Positions 14,640-22,944 of a DNA stretch of 23,368 nt are shown in pieces. The notes beneath the pieces are model-generated. The model did not search any database and was not told where the DNA came from. It saw nothing but the letters and a program-made list of their open reading frames with translations. Each line of letters begins with the position of its first letter. Positions within the stretch are counted from its first letter, which is position 1. A program made the translations under genes and the position numbers. Source of the stretch: JAGVUD01 sp052033935 (GTDB lineage Bacteria; Armatimonadota; UBA5829; DSUL01); NCBI GenBank assembly GCA_052033935.1, contig JBPOJE010000113.1, positions 1-23,368 of the forward strand, read 5' to 3'.

Positions 14640-15965
14640 ATGATGTCCAACGCAAACGGCAATGCGCACGAAGCCAAGCAAGAATCTCTGCGTTTTCTTG
14701 AGAGGCTGTTTGAGAACATAGACAGGCGGGGCGTGAGAATCCGCTTCTGGGACGGCTCGGTGTGGCCCGATCCGGATGGTGGGGAGGCGCCCGCCACCGT
14801 GGTTCTCAAACATCCCGGCTCGCTCAGGAGTATGTTCGCATCCGGAAGCGAGGTGCGTATCGGGGAAGCTTTCATCTACGACGACTTCGACATCGAGGGC
14901 GATGTGCAGGCCGTGCTGGGGATTGCCGACGATCTGGCGCGCAACCGCCCCAACCTTCTGGCGCTGGCCGATATGGCCCGGACTCTCCACAAACTTCCGC
15001 GCAAGCGCAGGCGAACCTCACCGGTTCGCCAACCAGCGGCACTAAGCGGCAGACAGCACTCCGTTGAGCGCGACAGGCAGGCAGTGCAGTATCACTACGA
15101 CCTCTCAAATGACTTCTTCAAGCTCTGGCTCGACAGGAGGATGGTCTATTCCTGCGCGTACTACGGCGCTCCCGGCGACTCGCTGGACACGGCGCAGGAA
15201 CGAAAGCTCGATTACATCTGCCGGAAGCTGCGCCTGAAGCCCGGCGAGCGCCTGCTGGACATCGGCTGCGGATGGGGCGGGCTGGTGATATGGGCAGCCG
15301 AACACTACGGCGTTAAAGCGCTCGGCATTACCCTAAGTGAGAACCAGGCCAGATACGCCAGCGAACAGATACGCGCGGCCGGTCTGCAGAAACTGTGCCG
15401 CGTCGAACCGCGGGACTATCGCGAGGTGGACGAGCCAGGCGCTTTCGACAAGCTGGTGAGCGTCGGGATGTTCGAGCATGTCGGTGAGGAGCTTATGCCG
15501 GTGTACTTCCGGCTGCCCTACCGCCTGCTGAAGCCCGGAGGGGTGTTCCTGAACCACGGCATCGCGGCGTCGCCGCACCACCGCAGGCAGGGACACGATT
15601 CGTTTATTGACCGCTACGTCTTCCCGGACGGCGAACTCATTCCGATCAACACCTCCCTGCACGCAGCCGAGGAGGAGGGGTTCGAGGTGCGTGATGTGGA
15701 GAGCCTGCGCGAGCACTACACTCTGACGCTGGAGGAATGGGTGAGGCGTCTCGAAGATAAGCACGCGGCCGCAGTGGAGATTGCGGACGAAGAACACTAC
15801 AGAACCATGCGCATATACATGTCCGCATCGGCATACGGCTTCCGGAAAGGCTCGATCAGCGTGTTTCAGACGCTGCTCGCAAAGCCGCACGAGAACGGTG
15901 ATACCGGGTTGCCACTGACCCGCGAGAATTGGTACGCCGGAGCGCACACCGGCGGGCCCGGTTGA
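14640..15965 (+). CDS. cfa: Cyclopropane-fatty-acyl-phospholipid synthase
   Basis: This S-adenosylmethionine-dependent enzyme adds a methylene group across double bonds of unsaturated acyl chains in membrane phospholipids, usually on entry to stationary phase or under stress. The ATG at 14640 has AGGAGG 6 bases upstream; the open frame runs further upstream without signals. The 441 residues divide into an N-terminal lipid-binding region (to about 130, with FIYDDFDIEGD) and the methyltransferase core. The core shows VQYHYDLSNDFFKLWLD, MVYSCAYY, the SAM-binding LLDIGCGWGGL, SVGMFEHVG and FIDRYVFPDGEL. All are canonical for the CFA/mycolic acid cyclopropane synthase family. It is divergent from the Gfo/Idh-TPR pair and stands 85 bp before the GH116 gene. 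No sign of damage. Confidence 0.93.
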   Translation: MMSNANGNAHEAKQESLRFLERLFENIDRRGVRIRFWDGSVWPDPDGGEAPATVVLKHPGSLRSMFASGSEVRIGEAFIYDDFDIEGDVQAVLGIADDLARNRPNLLALADMARTLHKLPRKRRRTSPVRQPAALSGRQHSVERDRQAVQYHYDLSNDFFKLWLDRRMVYSCAYYGAPGDSLDTAQERKLDYICRKLRLKPGERLLDIGCGWGGLVIWAAEHYGVKALGITLSENQARYASEQIRAAGLQKLCRVEPRDYREVDEPGAFDKLVSVGMFEHVGEELMPVYFRLPYRLLKPGGVFLNHGIAASPHHRRQGHDSFIDRYVFPDGELIPINTSLHAAEEEGFEVRDVESLREHYTLTLEEWVRRLEDKHAAAVEIADEEHYRTMRIYMSASAYGFRKGSISVFQTLLAKPHENGDTGLPLTRENWYAGAHTGGPG

Positions 15966-16050
15966 CGGCGGGGATTGGCGCCGCTAGTATTGACCGGGCG
16001 CTGCGGCGGGTGGCGCTGCATCTGAAGCTGCGCGGAGGACCACAGGACGC

Positions 16051-18485
16051 ATGCCATCAAATGCCAGAAACTACAAAGGGCCATATCGCCATGATTACCT
16101 GAACAGAGTCGCCTTTCCCATGGGAGGGATTGGCGCGGGGATGCTCTGCATCGAAGGCACGGGAGCGCTTTCGCACTTCTCTCTCAGGAACACCCCCGAT
16201 GCTCTTTTCGGCCATCTGCCTGAAGGGCGAACCCAACCTGGCGAGAGTGCTCGAAGGGCCGGTTCCGATGTGGAAGGCCTTCAGGTTGCCCGGTTCCGCC
16301 AACGGATGCGGAGGCAAGACCTGGGGACTCCCCCGTTTCGCCTCGGCCGAGTTCGAGGCGCGATTTCCGTTCGGGAAGGTGACCATCGAGGACCCGGACC
16401 TGCCGATCAGGGTTGAGATTACGGGATGGAACCCGTTCGTTCCGGGCGAAGCCGACAGTTCAAACCTGCCTGTTGCCGGACTCGAGCACAGGTTCGTCAA
16501 CATAGGCAGTAGACCGGTGGAGGCCATCTACTCCTTCAACTCGGCGAATTTCATGGGCACGCAGTCGCCAGGGCGGGAGGTGCTGAAGGCGGAGCGCAGG
16601 ATCACGCTTTATCAGCCGGGTTCGGACGAAGCCCCGTGGGACGAAGGCTTGTTCAACATTCGCATCGGGGGACAGGACGAGGTTTTCGTCAACGCGGCAT
16701 GGTTCCGCGGAGGCTGGTTCGACCCGCTGACCATGGCGTGGAAGGATGTCACCCGGGGAATCACCATCACGAGGGATACCGTGGGGGCGGACAGCCCGAG
16801 CCCCGGAGGCAGCATCTTTGTGCCGTTCCCGCTAAAGCCGGGGGAGGAGAAGACCATCCCGGTTCTGCTGAGTTGGTACGCCCCGGTCAGCGTGCTGCGC
16901 AATGGCAAGGATACTCAGGAAACCTGCTGCGCCGGACAGTGCGCGACCGCGCGAGAAAAAGCGCTGCGATGCAACTACCGGCCGTGGTATTCGGGCAGGT
17001 TCGGTTCCGCGGAAGACGTCGCATTGTTCTGGACGAAGCATTACGCGCGCCTGAAGGACGAAACAGAGAAGTTCGCGGACTGCTTCCACGGCCTGACCCT
17101 GGCGCCGGAGGTGGTGGAAGCGGTCGCCGCGAACCTCACAATTCTGAAGTCGCCGACCGTACTGCGGCAAGCCGACGGCAAACTCTGGGCGTGGGAGGGC
17201 TGTCACGACGGCTCGGGCTGTTGCCCGGGAAGCTGCACGCACGTCTGGAACTACGCACAGGCGATTCCGCACCTGTTCCCCACGCTGGAACGGAGCCTCC
17301 GGGAGACTGAGTTCACCGAGTCTCAGGATGAGCGCGGGCACCAGGTATTCCGCTCGGCGCTTCCCATCCGGCTGACCACGCACGACTCCCACGCGGCGTC
17401 AGACGGACAGCTTGGCGGCATCATCAAGGTGTATCGTGACTGGCGGATATCGGGCGACACCGGGTGGCTGCGCGGGATGTGGCCGCGTATGAAGGCGAGC
17501 CTCAACTACTGCATTGTCACCTGGGACCCGCGCCAGCGGGGGCTTCTGGAAGAGCCGCATCACAACACGTACGACATCGAGTTCTGGGGCCCGGACGGGA
17601 TGTGCACGAGCTTCTATCTGGGCGCACTTCAGGCGGCGGTACAGATGGGCAAAGCGCTGAACGAAGACACAAAGCTGGAGACGGGCTGCCGCGCAATGGA
17701 AACGGAGTTGTGGGACGGCGAGTATTTCTATCAGCGCGTGCGGGAGGGGCTGTCCGCGAAGCCCCCGACGGGCGATCAGGGTTATTCGCCCGAAGCGCTG
17801 GAGCTTCTGCACACCGAAGGGCCGAAGTATCAGTATGGCAAGGGGTGTGCCTGTCGGATGGGGTGCTCGGGGCGTGGCTGGCGGCGGTGGCCGGGCTGCC
17901 GGAGTTCCTGGACGCCGGCAAGGTCGCAGGAATGCTGAAGGCGATCTACCGGCACAACTTCCAGCGCAACCTGCGCGGCCACACGAACCCCCAGCGCCCG
18001 ACGTTCGCCTTCGGGCAGGAAGCCAGACTGCTGCTCTGCAGTTGGCCGAAAGGCGGTGCGCTGTCGCTGCCCTTCCCGTACGGCAACGAAGTCTGGACAG
18101 GCATCGAGTATCAGGCCGCGGCGCATATGATTATGAACGGACTGGTGGACGAAGGGCTGAAACTGGTACGGGCGGCGCGCGGCAGGTACGACGGGCGGCA
18201 CCGCAACCCGTTCGACGAATACGAATGCGGGCACTGGTACGCGCGTGCGATGTCTTCCTACTCGCTGCTCCAGGCCCTGAGCGGGGCCCGCCGCTACGAT
18301 GCCGTGGAGAAAACGCTCTATCTTGCCCCGGCCATTGAAGGCGATTTCAAGAGCTTCCTGTGCACAGCGACAGGATACGGGGCCGTTGGGTACGGGGAGG
18401 GCGACCGTTTGTCGAGGTCGTAAGTGGAAGCATTCCGTACGAGAGGATCAGCTACACAGCGTTCCGCCCGAAATCACACGCCTGA
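16051..18485 (+). pseudogene. GH116-type (DUF608) glycosidase gene broken by three frameshifts
   Basis: The protein resembles bacterial GH116 beta-glucosidases and human GBA2. It opens RHDYLNRVAFPMGGIGAGML, the conserved N-terminal segment. Later come GSCTHVWNYAQAIPHLFPTL and EPHHNTYDIEFWGPDGMC, the conserved catalytic-domain segments, then FDEYECGHWYARAM near the end. Three lesions split it: one extra C in the C5 run at 16193-16197, an extra TG in TGTG at 17846-17849 (restoring YGKGCLSDGVLG), and a lost base near 18405-18410, after which FVEVVSGSIPYERISYTAF continues the family C-terminus to TGA at 18483-18485. Corrected length is 810 residues, close to family size. No signal peptide is evident. 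Amino-acid conservation on both sides of every lesion is high, so damage is very recent or is sequencing error in slippery tracts. Intact, it would release glucose or another sugar from glycosides. Confidence 0.8.
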
Positions 18486-18504
18486 GGCGCGCTAAGGAAC
18501 ACGA

Positions 18505-20019
18505 ATGCCAAAGAACAAACACAAGCACGAACGCAAAGGAAACCGCAACAACTGCCGCGACTGCAACGGCGGCTCATTCGACCTGGAAGAGCGCGCGCGT
18601 ATGGCGATGCTGGAAGCCGGGTTCCCGGTGGACCTGCCCAAAGCAGCCCGGAGGCAGGTCGAGGCGCTTCAGGCGAACTTCACGCATGGGAGCGCGGGTG
18701 AGAGTATCCGCGATATGCGACAGCTTCCCTGGTCTTCCATTGACAACGATGACTCACTGGACCTCGACCAGATCGAGTACGCCGAGCAGGACGGCGACGG
18801 CATCCGCATTTTCGTAGGCATCGCGGACGTTGACGCGCTGGTCCCGAACGACACGCCCGTGGACGACTTCGCGATGAAGAAGACGACGTCCGTCTATACG
18901 GGTGTCAAGGTCTTTCATATGCTCCCGGAAGAGCTCTCGACGGACATGAGTTCGCTCTGTAAGAACAAGGATCGCCTGGCGGTGGTGGTAGAGCTGACCG
19001 TGCCGCCTGACGGCGAGGCGCGGCTGAACGGCATCTATCGCGCCCTTGTGAACAACAAGGCGAAGCTGACGTATGACAGGCTCGGAGACTGGCTTTCGGG
19101 AAAGCGCGACATACCACCAGCCGTACTGGCTGTGGAAGGCCTGGAGGAGCAGATCCGGCTTCAGAACGAGGCGGCCGAACGGCTGCAGGCCTACCGGCAG
19201 CGCGCGGGAATGCTGGACTTCGAGACGATCGAGGCGCGTCCGGTGATGTCGGACGGCAAGGTCGTGGATATGGCGGTCGCCCATAAGAACCAGGCGCGGC
19301 TGATCATTGAGAATCTCATGATTGCAGCGAACACGTGCACGGCGAAACTGCTGTCATCGTCCGGCCGGGCCGCTATCCAGCGGGTTGTTGAGACTCCGAA
19401 GCGCTGGGACCGCATCGTGGATCTTGCGGCGCAGCACGGAGGCTACCTTCCGGACAACCCCAATGCAAAGGCGCTGTCGGCGTTTCTGCGCAAAGCGCGG
19501 ACGGACGATCCCGACCGTTTTCCCGACCTGTCGCTCTCCATAGTCAAGCTGCTGGGACGCGGCGAGTACGCGGTTGTGCGCCCGGGCGAAAACGGCGGGC
19601 ACTTTGGGCTTGCCGTGCACAACTACACGCACTCGACCGCGCCCAACCGCCGGTATCCCGACGTTATCTCTCAGCGCCTGGTGAAGGCCGTTCTGGATGA
19701 GAACGACGTGCCTTACTCCGAGGACGAACTAGCGACGCTTGCCGCGCACTGCACCGAGCGCGAGGACGCCGCCAACAAAGTCGAGCGGCTGATGCGCAAG
19801 GTGGCCGCCGCGCTGATGCTTCAGGAGAAGATCGGCGAAGTGTTCGAAGGCATCATCACTGGCGCATCGTTCAAGGGCACGTGGGTGCGTGTGAAGCACC
19901 CCGCCGTTGAAGGCAAGGTCGTGAAAGGCGAGCGAGGGATGGACGTGGGTGACAAGGTTCGCGTCCGGCTGCTGAGCGCAGACCCTAACACGGGACACGT
20001 TGACTTTGCCCGGGCCTGA
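18505..20019 (+). CDS. RNase II/RNase R-family exoribonuclease (RNB domain)
   Basis: A 3'-5' exoribonuclease consisting mainly of the catalytic RNB domain. The ATG at 18505 has AAGGA 7 bases upstream. The N-terminus is Lys/Arg-rich with a CRDC pair (residues 17-20). The active-site motif reads IDNDDSLDLDQIE (residues 79-91), and the product-end motif is NYTHSTAPNRRYPDVISQRL (around 372-391). Compared with E. coli RNase II (D201, D207, D209, D210), the first three aspartates are kept and the fourth is glutamine. No full cold-shock domains are evident at the N-terminus, though a short S1-like stretch (FEGIITGASFKGTWVRV) closes the protein, so at 504 residues it is shorter than RNase R. It lies 19 bp after the GH116 stop codon, possibly by read-through. 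Confidence 0.9.
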   Translation: MPKNKHKHERKGNRNNCRDCNGGSFDLEERARMAMLEAGFPVDLPKAARRQVEALQANFTHGSAGESIRDMRQLPWSSIDNDDSLDLDQIEYAEQDGDGIRIFVGIADVDALVPNDTPVDDFAMKKTTSVYTGVKVFHMLPEELSTDMSSLCKNKDRLAVVVELTVPPDGEARLNGIYRALVNNKAKLTYDRLGDWLSGKRDIPPAVLAVEGLEEQIRLQNEAAERLQAYRQRAGMLDFETIEARPVMSDGKVVDMAVAHKNQARLIIENLMIAANTCTAKLLSSSGRAAIQRVVETPKRWDRIVDLAAQHGGYLPDNPNAKALSAFLRKARTDDPDRFPDLSLSIVKLLGRGEYAVVRPGENGGHFGLAVHNYTHSTAPNRRYPDVISQRLVKAVLDENDVPYSEDELATLAAHCTEREDAANKVERLMRKVAAALMLQEKIGEVFEGIITGASFKGTWVRVKHPAVEGKVVKGERGMDVGDKVRVRLLSADPNTGHVDFARA

Positions 20020-20043
20020 CGGCGGCAGACCTCACGGCATCAG

Positions 20044-20808
20044 CTACTTGATGACGGCGTTCTTCAGGCGATAGCGGATTGTGACGCTGGCTTCGACGCG
20101 CACCTGTCCTGGCTGGACGGGGGTTTCGAAGCTAGCGTCAGCGATCTTGGCCATGCCTGTAAACGCCATTCGGGGCTGGATGATGTTCACCCCACCCTCG
20201 TTCACATCCAGAACGGAGTCGAGCTGCACACCCATTGCCGCCGCGATTGCGTCTGCCTTCGCCCTGGCTTCGCGCACGGCTCCGCGGAGGGCTTCCTGAC
20301 GCTGCTTCGTGTCATCTTTGAGTTGAAATGACAGCCCCTCGACGTTGTTGGCGCCGGCAGCGACGCCCGCGTCAATGACCGGACCCACCTTCGTGATGTC
20401 CGCAAGCTCGACCTGAAGCGTGTTCGAGGCGCGATAGGCCACGACTTTGGGCACGAACGGCCGCGCGGCATCGGCTCCGCCCCGCGGCGGCTGCGAGTAC
20501 ACCGGGTCTAGGTTGATTCCGACGGTGCGGAGTGAAGCCTCGGGAATGCCGAGCTTCTTCATGGCCGCGACGCCAGCCTGCATCACCTTGTTGACTTCCT
20601 TCTGAGCGGCTGACGCCGTCTCGGCCTGGGCGACAGCTCCAAAGCGCACCACGGCGCGGTCGGGCTCTGCGGAGGCTTCGGCTCGTCCGCTCGCAGTGAG
20701 GCTGGGCACGAGTTTCTCGTCATCTGACGCCGCGCTTGCCTGCGCAAACACGGGAATGCTGGACAGCGCCGTGAGTACGGCAACGCCCAGGAGTACGGTC
20801 TTCGGCAT
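20044..20808 (-). CDS. Exported SIMPL-domain (DUF541) protein
   Basis: A 254-residue secreted or periplasmic protein. The ATG at 20806-20808 has AGGA 8 bases upstream and opens with a Sec signal (MPKTVLLGVAVLTALSSIPV, cleavage likely after FAQA). The mature domain shows the SIMPL/DUF541 pattern: LTASGRAEASAEPDRAVVRF (about 44-63), then NLDPVYSQ, YRASNTLQVEL, VGPVIDAGVAAGANNV and ALRGAVREARAKADAIAAAM. The family includes bacterial BP26/OMP28 and E. coli YggE; BP26 forms channel-like rings, and YggE is linked to oxidative stress protection. No operon partner is visible: it converges on the RNB gene and diverges from the DUF4380-like gene. The open frame extends upstream to 21003, overlapping the divergent gene, but without a ribosome site. 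Confidence 0.88.
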   Translation of the reverse strand: MPKTVLLGVAVLTALSSIPVFAQASAASDDEKLVPSLTASGRAEASAEPDRAVVRFGAVAQAETASAAQKEVNKVMQAGVAAMKKLGIPEASLRTVGINLDPVYSQPPRGGADAARPFVPKVVAYRASNTLQVELADITKVGPVIDAGVAAGANNVEGLSFQLKDDTKQRQEALRGAVREARAKADAIAAAMGVQLDSVLDVNEGGVNIIQPRMAFTGMAKIADASFETPVQPGQVRVEASVTIRYRLKNAVIK

Positions 20809-20990
20809 TTCACAGGTCCTTTCCACCAGCGCGCGATCGCTCAATGCTCCCGGCGCAGTATTCCTGCATGGTTTAGCATGGCGCGGCGAAACCGGCACGA
20901 GTTGACCGCATACGCGGAGGATTCGGGAGGAGTTGCGGGGCGGTGCGATGAATCCTGTCAGGACGCACTCCGGCGCAAGGAGGACACCCG

Positions 20991-21998
20991 ATGGGCAGAT
21001 CATCGAAATCCGGCACTATCGCGGCGGTAATGGTTGCTCTTTTCATCGCGCTTGCGGGCGCTGCAGAGGCTGTACAAGTGAACATCGAGAAGATTCCCTA
21101 CTTCAACCAACCGAACTGCTACAAGATTACGAACGGGACAGTGGACGTGATCGTGACCTCGGACATCGGGCCGCGGGTCATCGCGTACCGGCTGACCGGA
21201 GACTCGAACGTCCTGGCGGAAATGGGAAAAGAGTCGGTCACGAAGACCGATTACGGCGAGTGGCATCCGTGGGGCGGTCACCGGCTGTGGCACGCGCCGG
21301 AGAGCATTCCGCGAACCTACGTGCCCGACAACAGCCCGCTGAAAGCAGCTGTTCTGAAATCGGGCGTGCGGTTGACAGCCGAAACGGAGAAACAGACAGG
21401 CATCCAGAAGGAGCTTGTGGTGGAGCTGAGCGCGAACGGCAGCGAGGTGACACTGACTCACAAGCTCACGAACAACGGTGTATGGCCGGTTGAGCTTGCC
21501 GCCTGGGGCCTGACGATCGTGAAGGGGGGCGGCGAGGAGATCATCCCGAATGAGCCGTTCATCTCGCACGACGACAAGCTGCTGCCAGCCCGGACAATGA
21601 CGCTCTGGCATTACACCGATCTCGGCGATTCGCGCTTGACGTTCGGCAAGGGCTTCACCCGCCTGAAGACCGACTCGAAGAAGAACTGGCCGAACAAGAT
21701 CGGGATCGAGAACACGCTCGGGTGGACGGGCTACTTTGTTGACAGCAACCTCTTCATCAAGCGTTTCGCCCACGTTCCCGGCGCAACATACCCTGACAAG
21801 GGCTGCAACTACGAAACTTACACCGACGGCGACTTCATGGAGATGGAGTCTCTGGGGCCGGTGACGTGGCTGGAACCGGGACAGGCGGCGGCTCACATTG
21901 AGCGATGGTATCTGTTCGAGGGCGTGAAGTCAGCGAGCGATGATGAGGCGCTGCAGAAGACGCTCGCGCCTTTGTTGAAGCAGACGAAGGGCTTCTGA
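20991..21998 (+). CDS. Secreted DUF4380-like / aldose-epimerase-fold protein
   Basis: A 335-residue exported protein. ATG 20991 has AAGGAG 8 bases upstream and starts a Sec signal (MGRSSKSGTIAAVMVALFIALAGAAEA). The mature part is beta-rich and resembles the galactose-mutarotase-like supersandwich seen in DUF4380: DVIVTSDIGPRVIAYRLTG near the start, GEWHPWGGHRLWHAPE, VTLTHKLTNNGVWPVELAAW, and MEMESLGPVTWLEPG near the end. GGHRLWHAPE is typical of the family. Such folds bind or interconvert sugars, and enzymatic activity is not known. The next recognisable sequence downstream is the decayed GH127 fragment, so it may once have served the same polysaccharide system. Confidence 0.75.
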   Translation: MGRSSKSGTIAAVMVALFIALAGAAEAVQVNIEKIPYFNQPNCYKITNGTVDVIVTSDIGPRVIAYRLTGDSNVLAEMGKESVTKTDYGEWHPWGGHRLWHAPESIPRTYVPDNSPLKAAVLKSGVRLTAETEKQTGIQKELVVELSANGSEVTLTHKLTNNGVWPVELAAWGLTIVKGGGEEIIPNEPFISHDDKLLPARTMTLWHYTDLGDSRLTFGKGFTRLKTDSKKNWPNKIGIENTLGWTGYFVDSNLFIKRFAHVPGATYPDKGCNYETYTDGDFMEMESLGPVTWLEPGQAAAHIERWYLFEGVKSASDDEALQKTLAPLLKQTKGF

Positions 21999-22061
21999 CA
22001 ATGCATGCCCGGGTGGACCTGCTGCTGTTGCGGATGGCTAGGAGCAACTGGACGAGGTAAG

Positions 22062-22085
22062 CCACTGCCTTTCGGCGGGCAGTGG
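22062..22085 (+). terminator. Hairpin after the DUF4380-like gene
   Basis: CCACTGCC and GGCAGTGG form a perfect 8-bp stem around an 8-base loop, 63 bp past the stop codon. There is no T-run. It may end the transcript, though the 3' arm already overlaps the first recognisable codons of the GH127 fragment. Confidence 0.4.
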
Positions 22086-22686
22086 AGTTCCCGCTGTATC
22101 TGCTATCTGCTGATTCCAGGCTGGTGCTTACGCGCGAGGGTGTCTGTTAACGGAGAGCAGACCCGGACTCGGATGGATTCGGGCGGATATCTAAAACTGT
22201 GCCAGAAATGGCACAATCATGGTATTATTGGGACTCTATTGCCTATGGACCTTGACGTCCGAATCTGGGAGAAGCGGAACAACGCAGTTTCTGTAAAACG
22301 TGGGACCTGATACTCGCTGCAGACCGGAGAGAAGTGGGTCACACTTACGTCGAGAGGATGAAAAGCTCGCGAAATGGCCAGACGCGGAGGTATTTCCGGC
22401 AAGCGCGTGGAACTATATTTTGATTCTGGATCAGGGTTGTCTCGCCAGGCCGCTGCGCGTCAAGAAGCAATCGAAACCGGCCAACCAGCCGTTCACGACA
22501 GATTCGGCCCCGATCGCGCTGATAGCCAGGGGCCGCAGGCTTCCCTCTCGCGAAGCCATCACCAATTGCCCAGGCCCGTTGTCGGCAAATCCGGCCAAGA
22601 CGGCTAAGCCCCCGGAGGAGATCACACTGATCCCCATGGGCGCCGCAAGGCTCAGAACATCGGTTTTCCCTGTGGCTGCGCGCTAG
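22080..22686 (+). pseudogene. C-terminal remnant of a GH127/DUF1680 (beta-L-arabinofuranosidase-type) gene
   Basis: Pieces in successive frames line up in order with the DUF1680 C-terminal beta domain: VEFPLYL (22084-22104); IPGWCLRARVSVNGE (about 22116-22160); GYLKLCQKW; LLPMDLDVRIWEKRNNAVSV and KRG; YSLQTGEKWVTLTSR; and DAEVFPASAWNYILILD through EEITLIPMGAARLRTSVFPV to TAG at 22684-22686. Breaks are a frame change near 22105-22115, an in-frame TGA at 22308-22310, and another frame change near 22355. No catalytic (alpha/alpha barrel) domain is seen upstream: the sequence between 21999 and 22080 shows no match, so most of the gene is gone. Identification rests on motif memory (IPGW..., W..LPM, RGPL.YSL, PWNY, ITLIP.G...LR...FP). 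Not translatable as it stands. Confidence 0.7.
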
Positions 22687-22702
22687 CAGCGGCAGCCACA
22701 GG
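22669..22702 (+). terminator. Hairpin spanning the stop codon of the GH127 remnant
   Basis: CCTGTGGCTGC (22669-22679) pairs perfectly with GCAGCCACAGG (22692-22702), 11 bp with a 12-base loop that contains the remnant's TAG. No T-run follows. It is probably a relic terminator of the former gene. Confidence 0.45.
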
Positions 22703-22944
22703 ATGTGGTCGGCAACCGCCAACAGGCCATGCAATAAGCGAAAGGGGGGAAAGGCTGAGTTACACAGCCACCCCCACATGTAGTTTGAAACAGTGGCCCG
22801 CGCCCGGCGCAAGCCCCCTTACCAGCACAGGCTCACAACCCTGTTGACAGCCGGCTGCGGGCAGAGCGCGACGTGAGCCGCAATGTAGTACCGGCCCGCC
22901 TGACTCCCGACGAGCCTGCGAGCCAAGACAGTAACAAGCAACCT

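Noticed and set aside
20809..21003. A 65-codon N-terminal extension of the SIMPL protein
   Set aside because: It would overlap the divergent gene's start, lacks a ribosome site, and would bury a clear signal peptide that begins at 20808.
22198..22215. A neat hairpin, TGTGCCA-GAAA-TGGCACA, with a GNRA tetraloop, considered as a small RNA or riboswitch element
   Set aside because: It falls inside the recognisable GH127 remnant (between the GYLKLCQKW and LLPM segments), has no T-run or wider fold, and is best seen as chance in coding sequence.
22345..22812. A 155-residue minus-strand open frame
   Set aside because: It lies opposite the GH127 remnant, has no recognisable motif or ribosome site, and the plus-strand frames give an ordered match to a known family.
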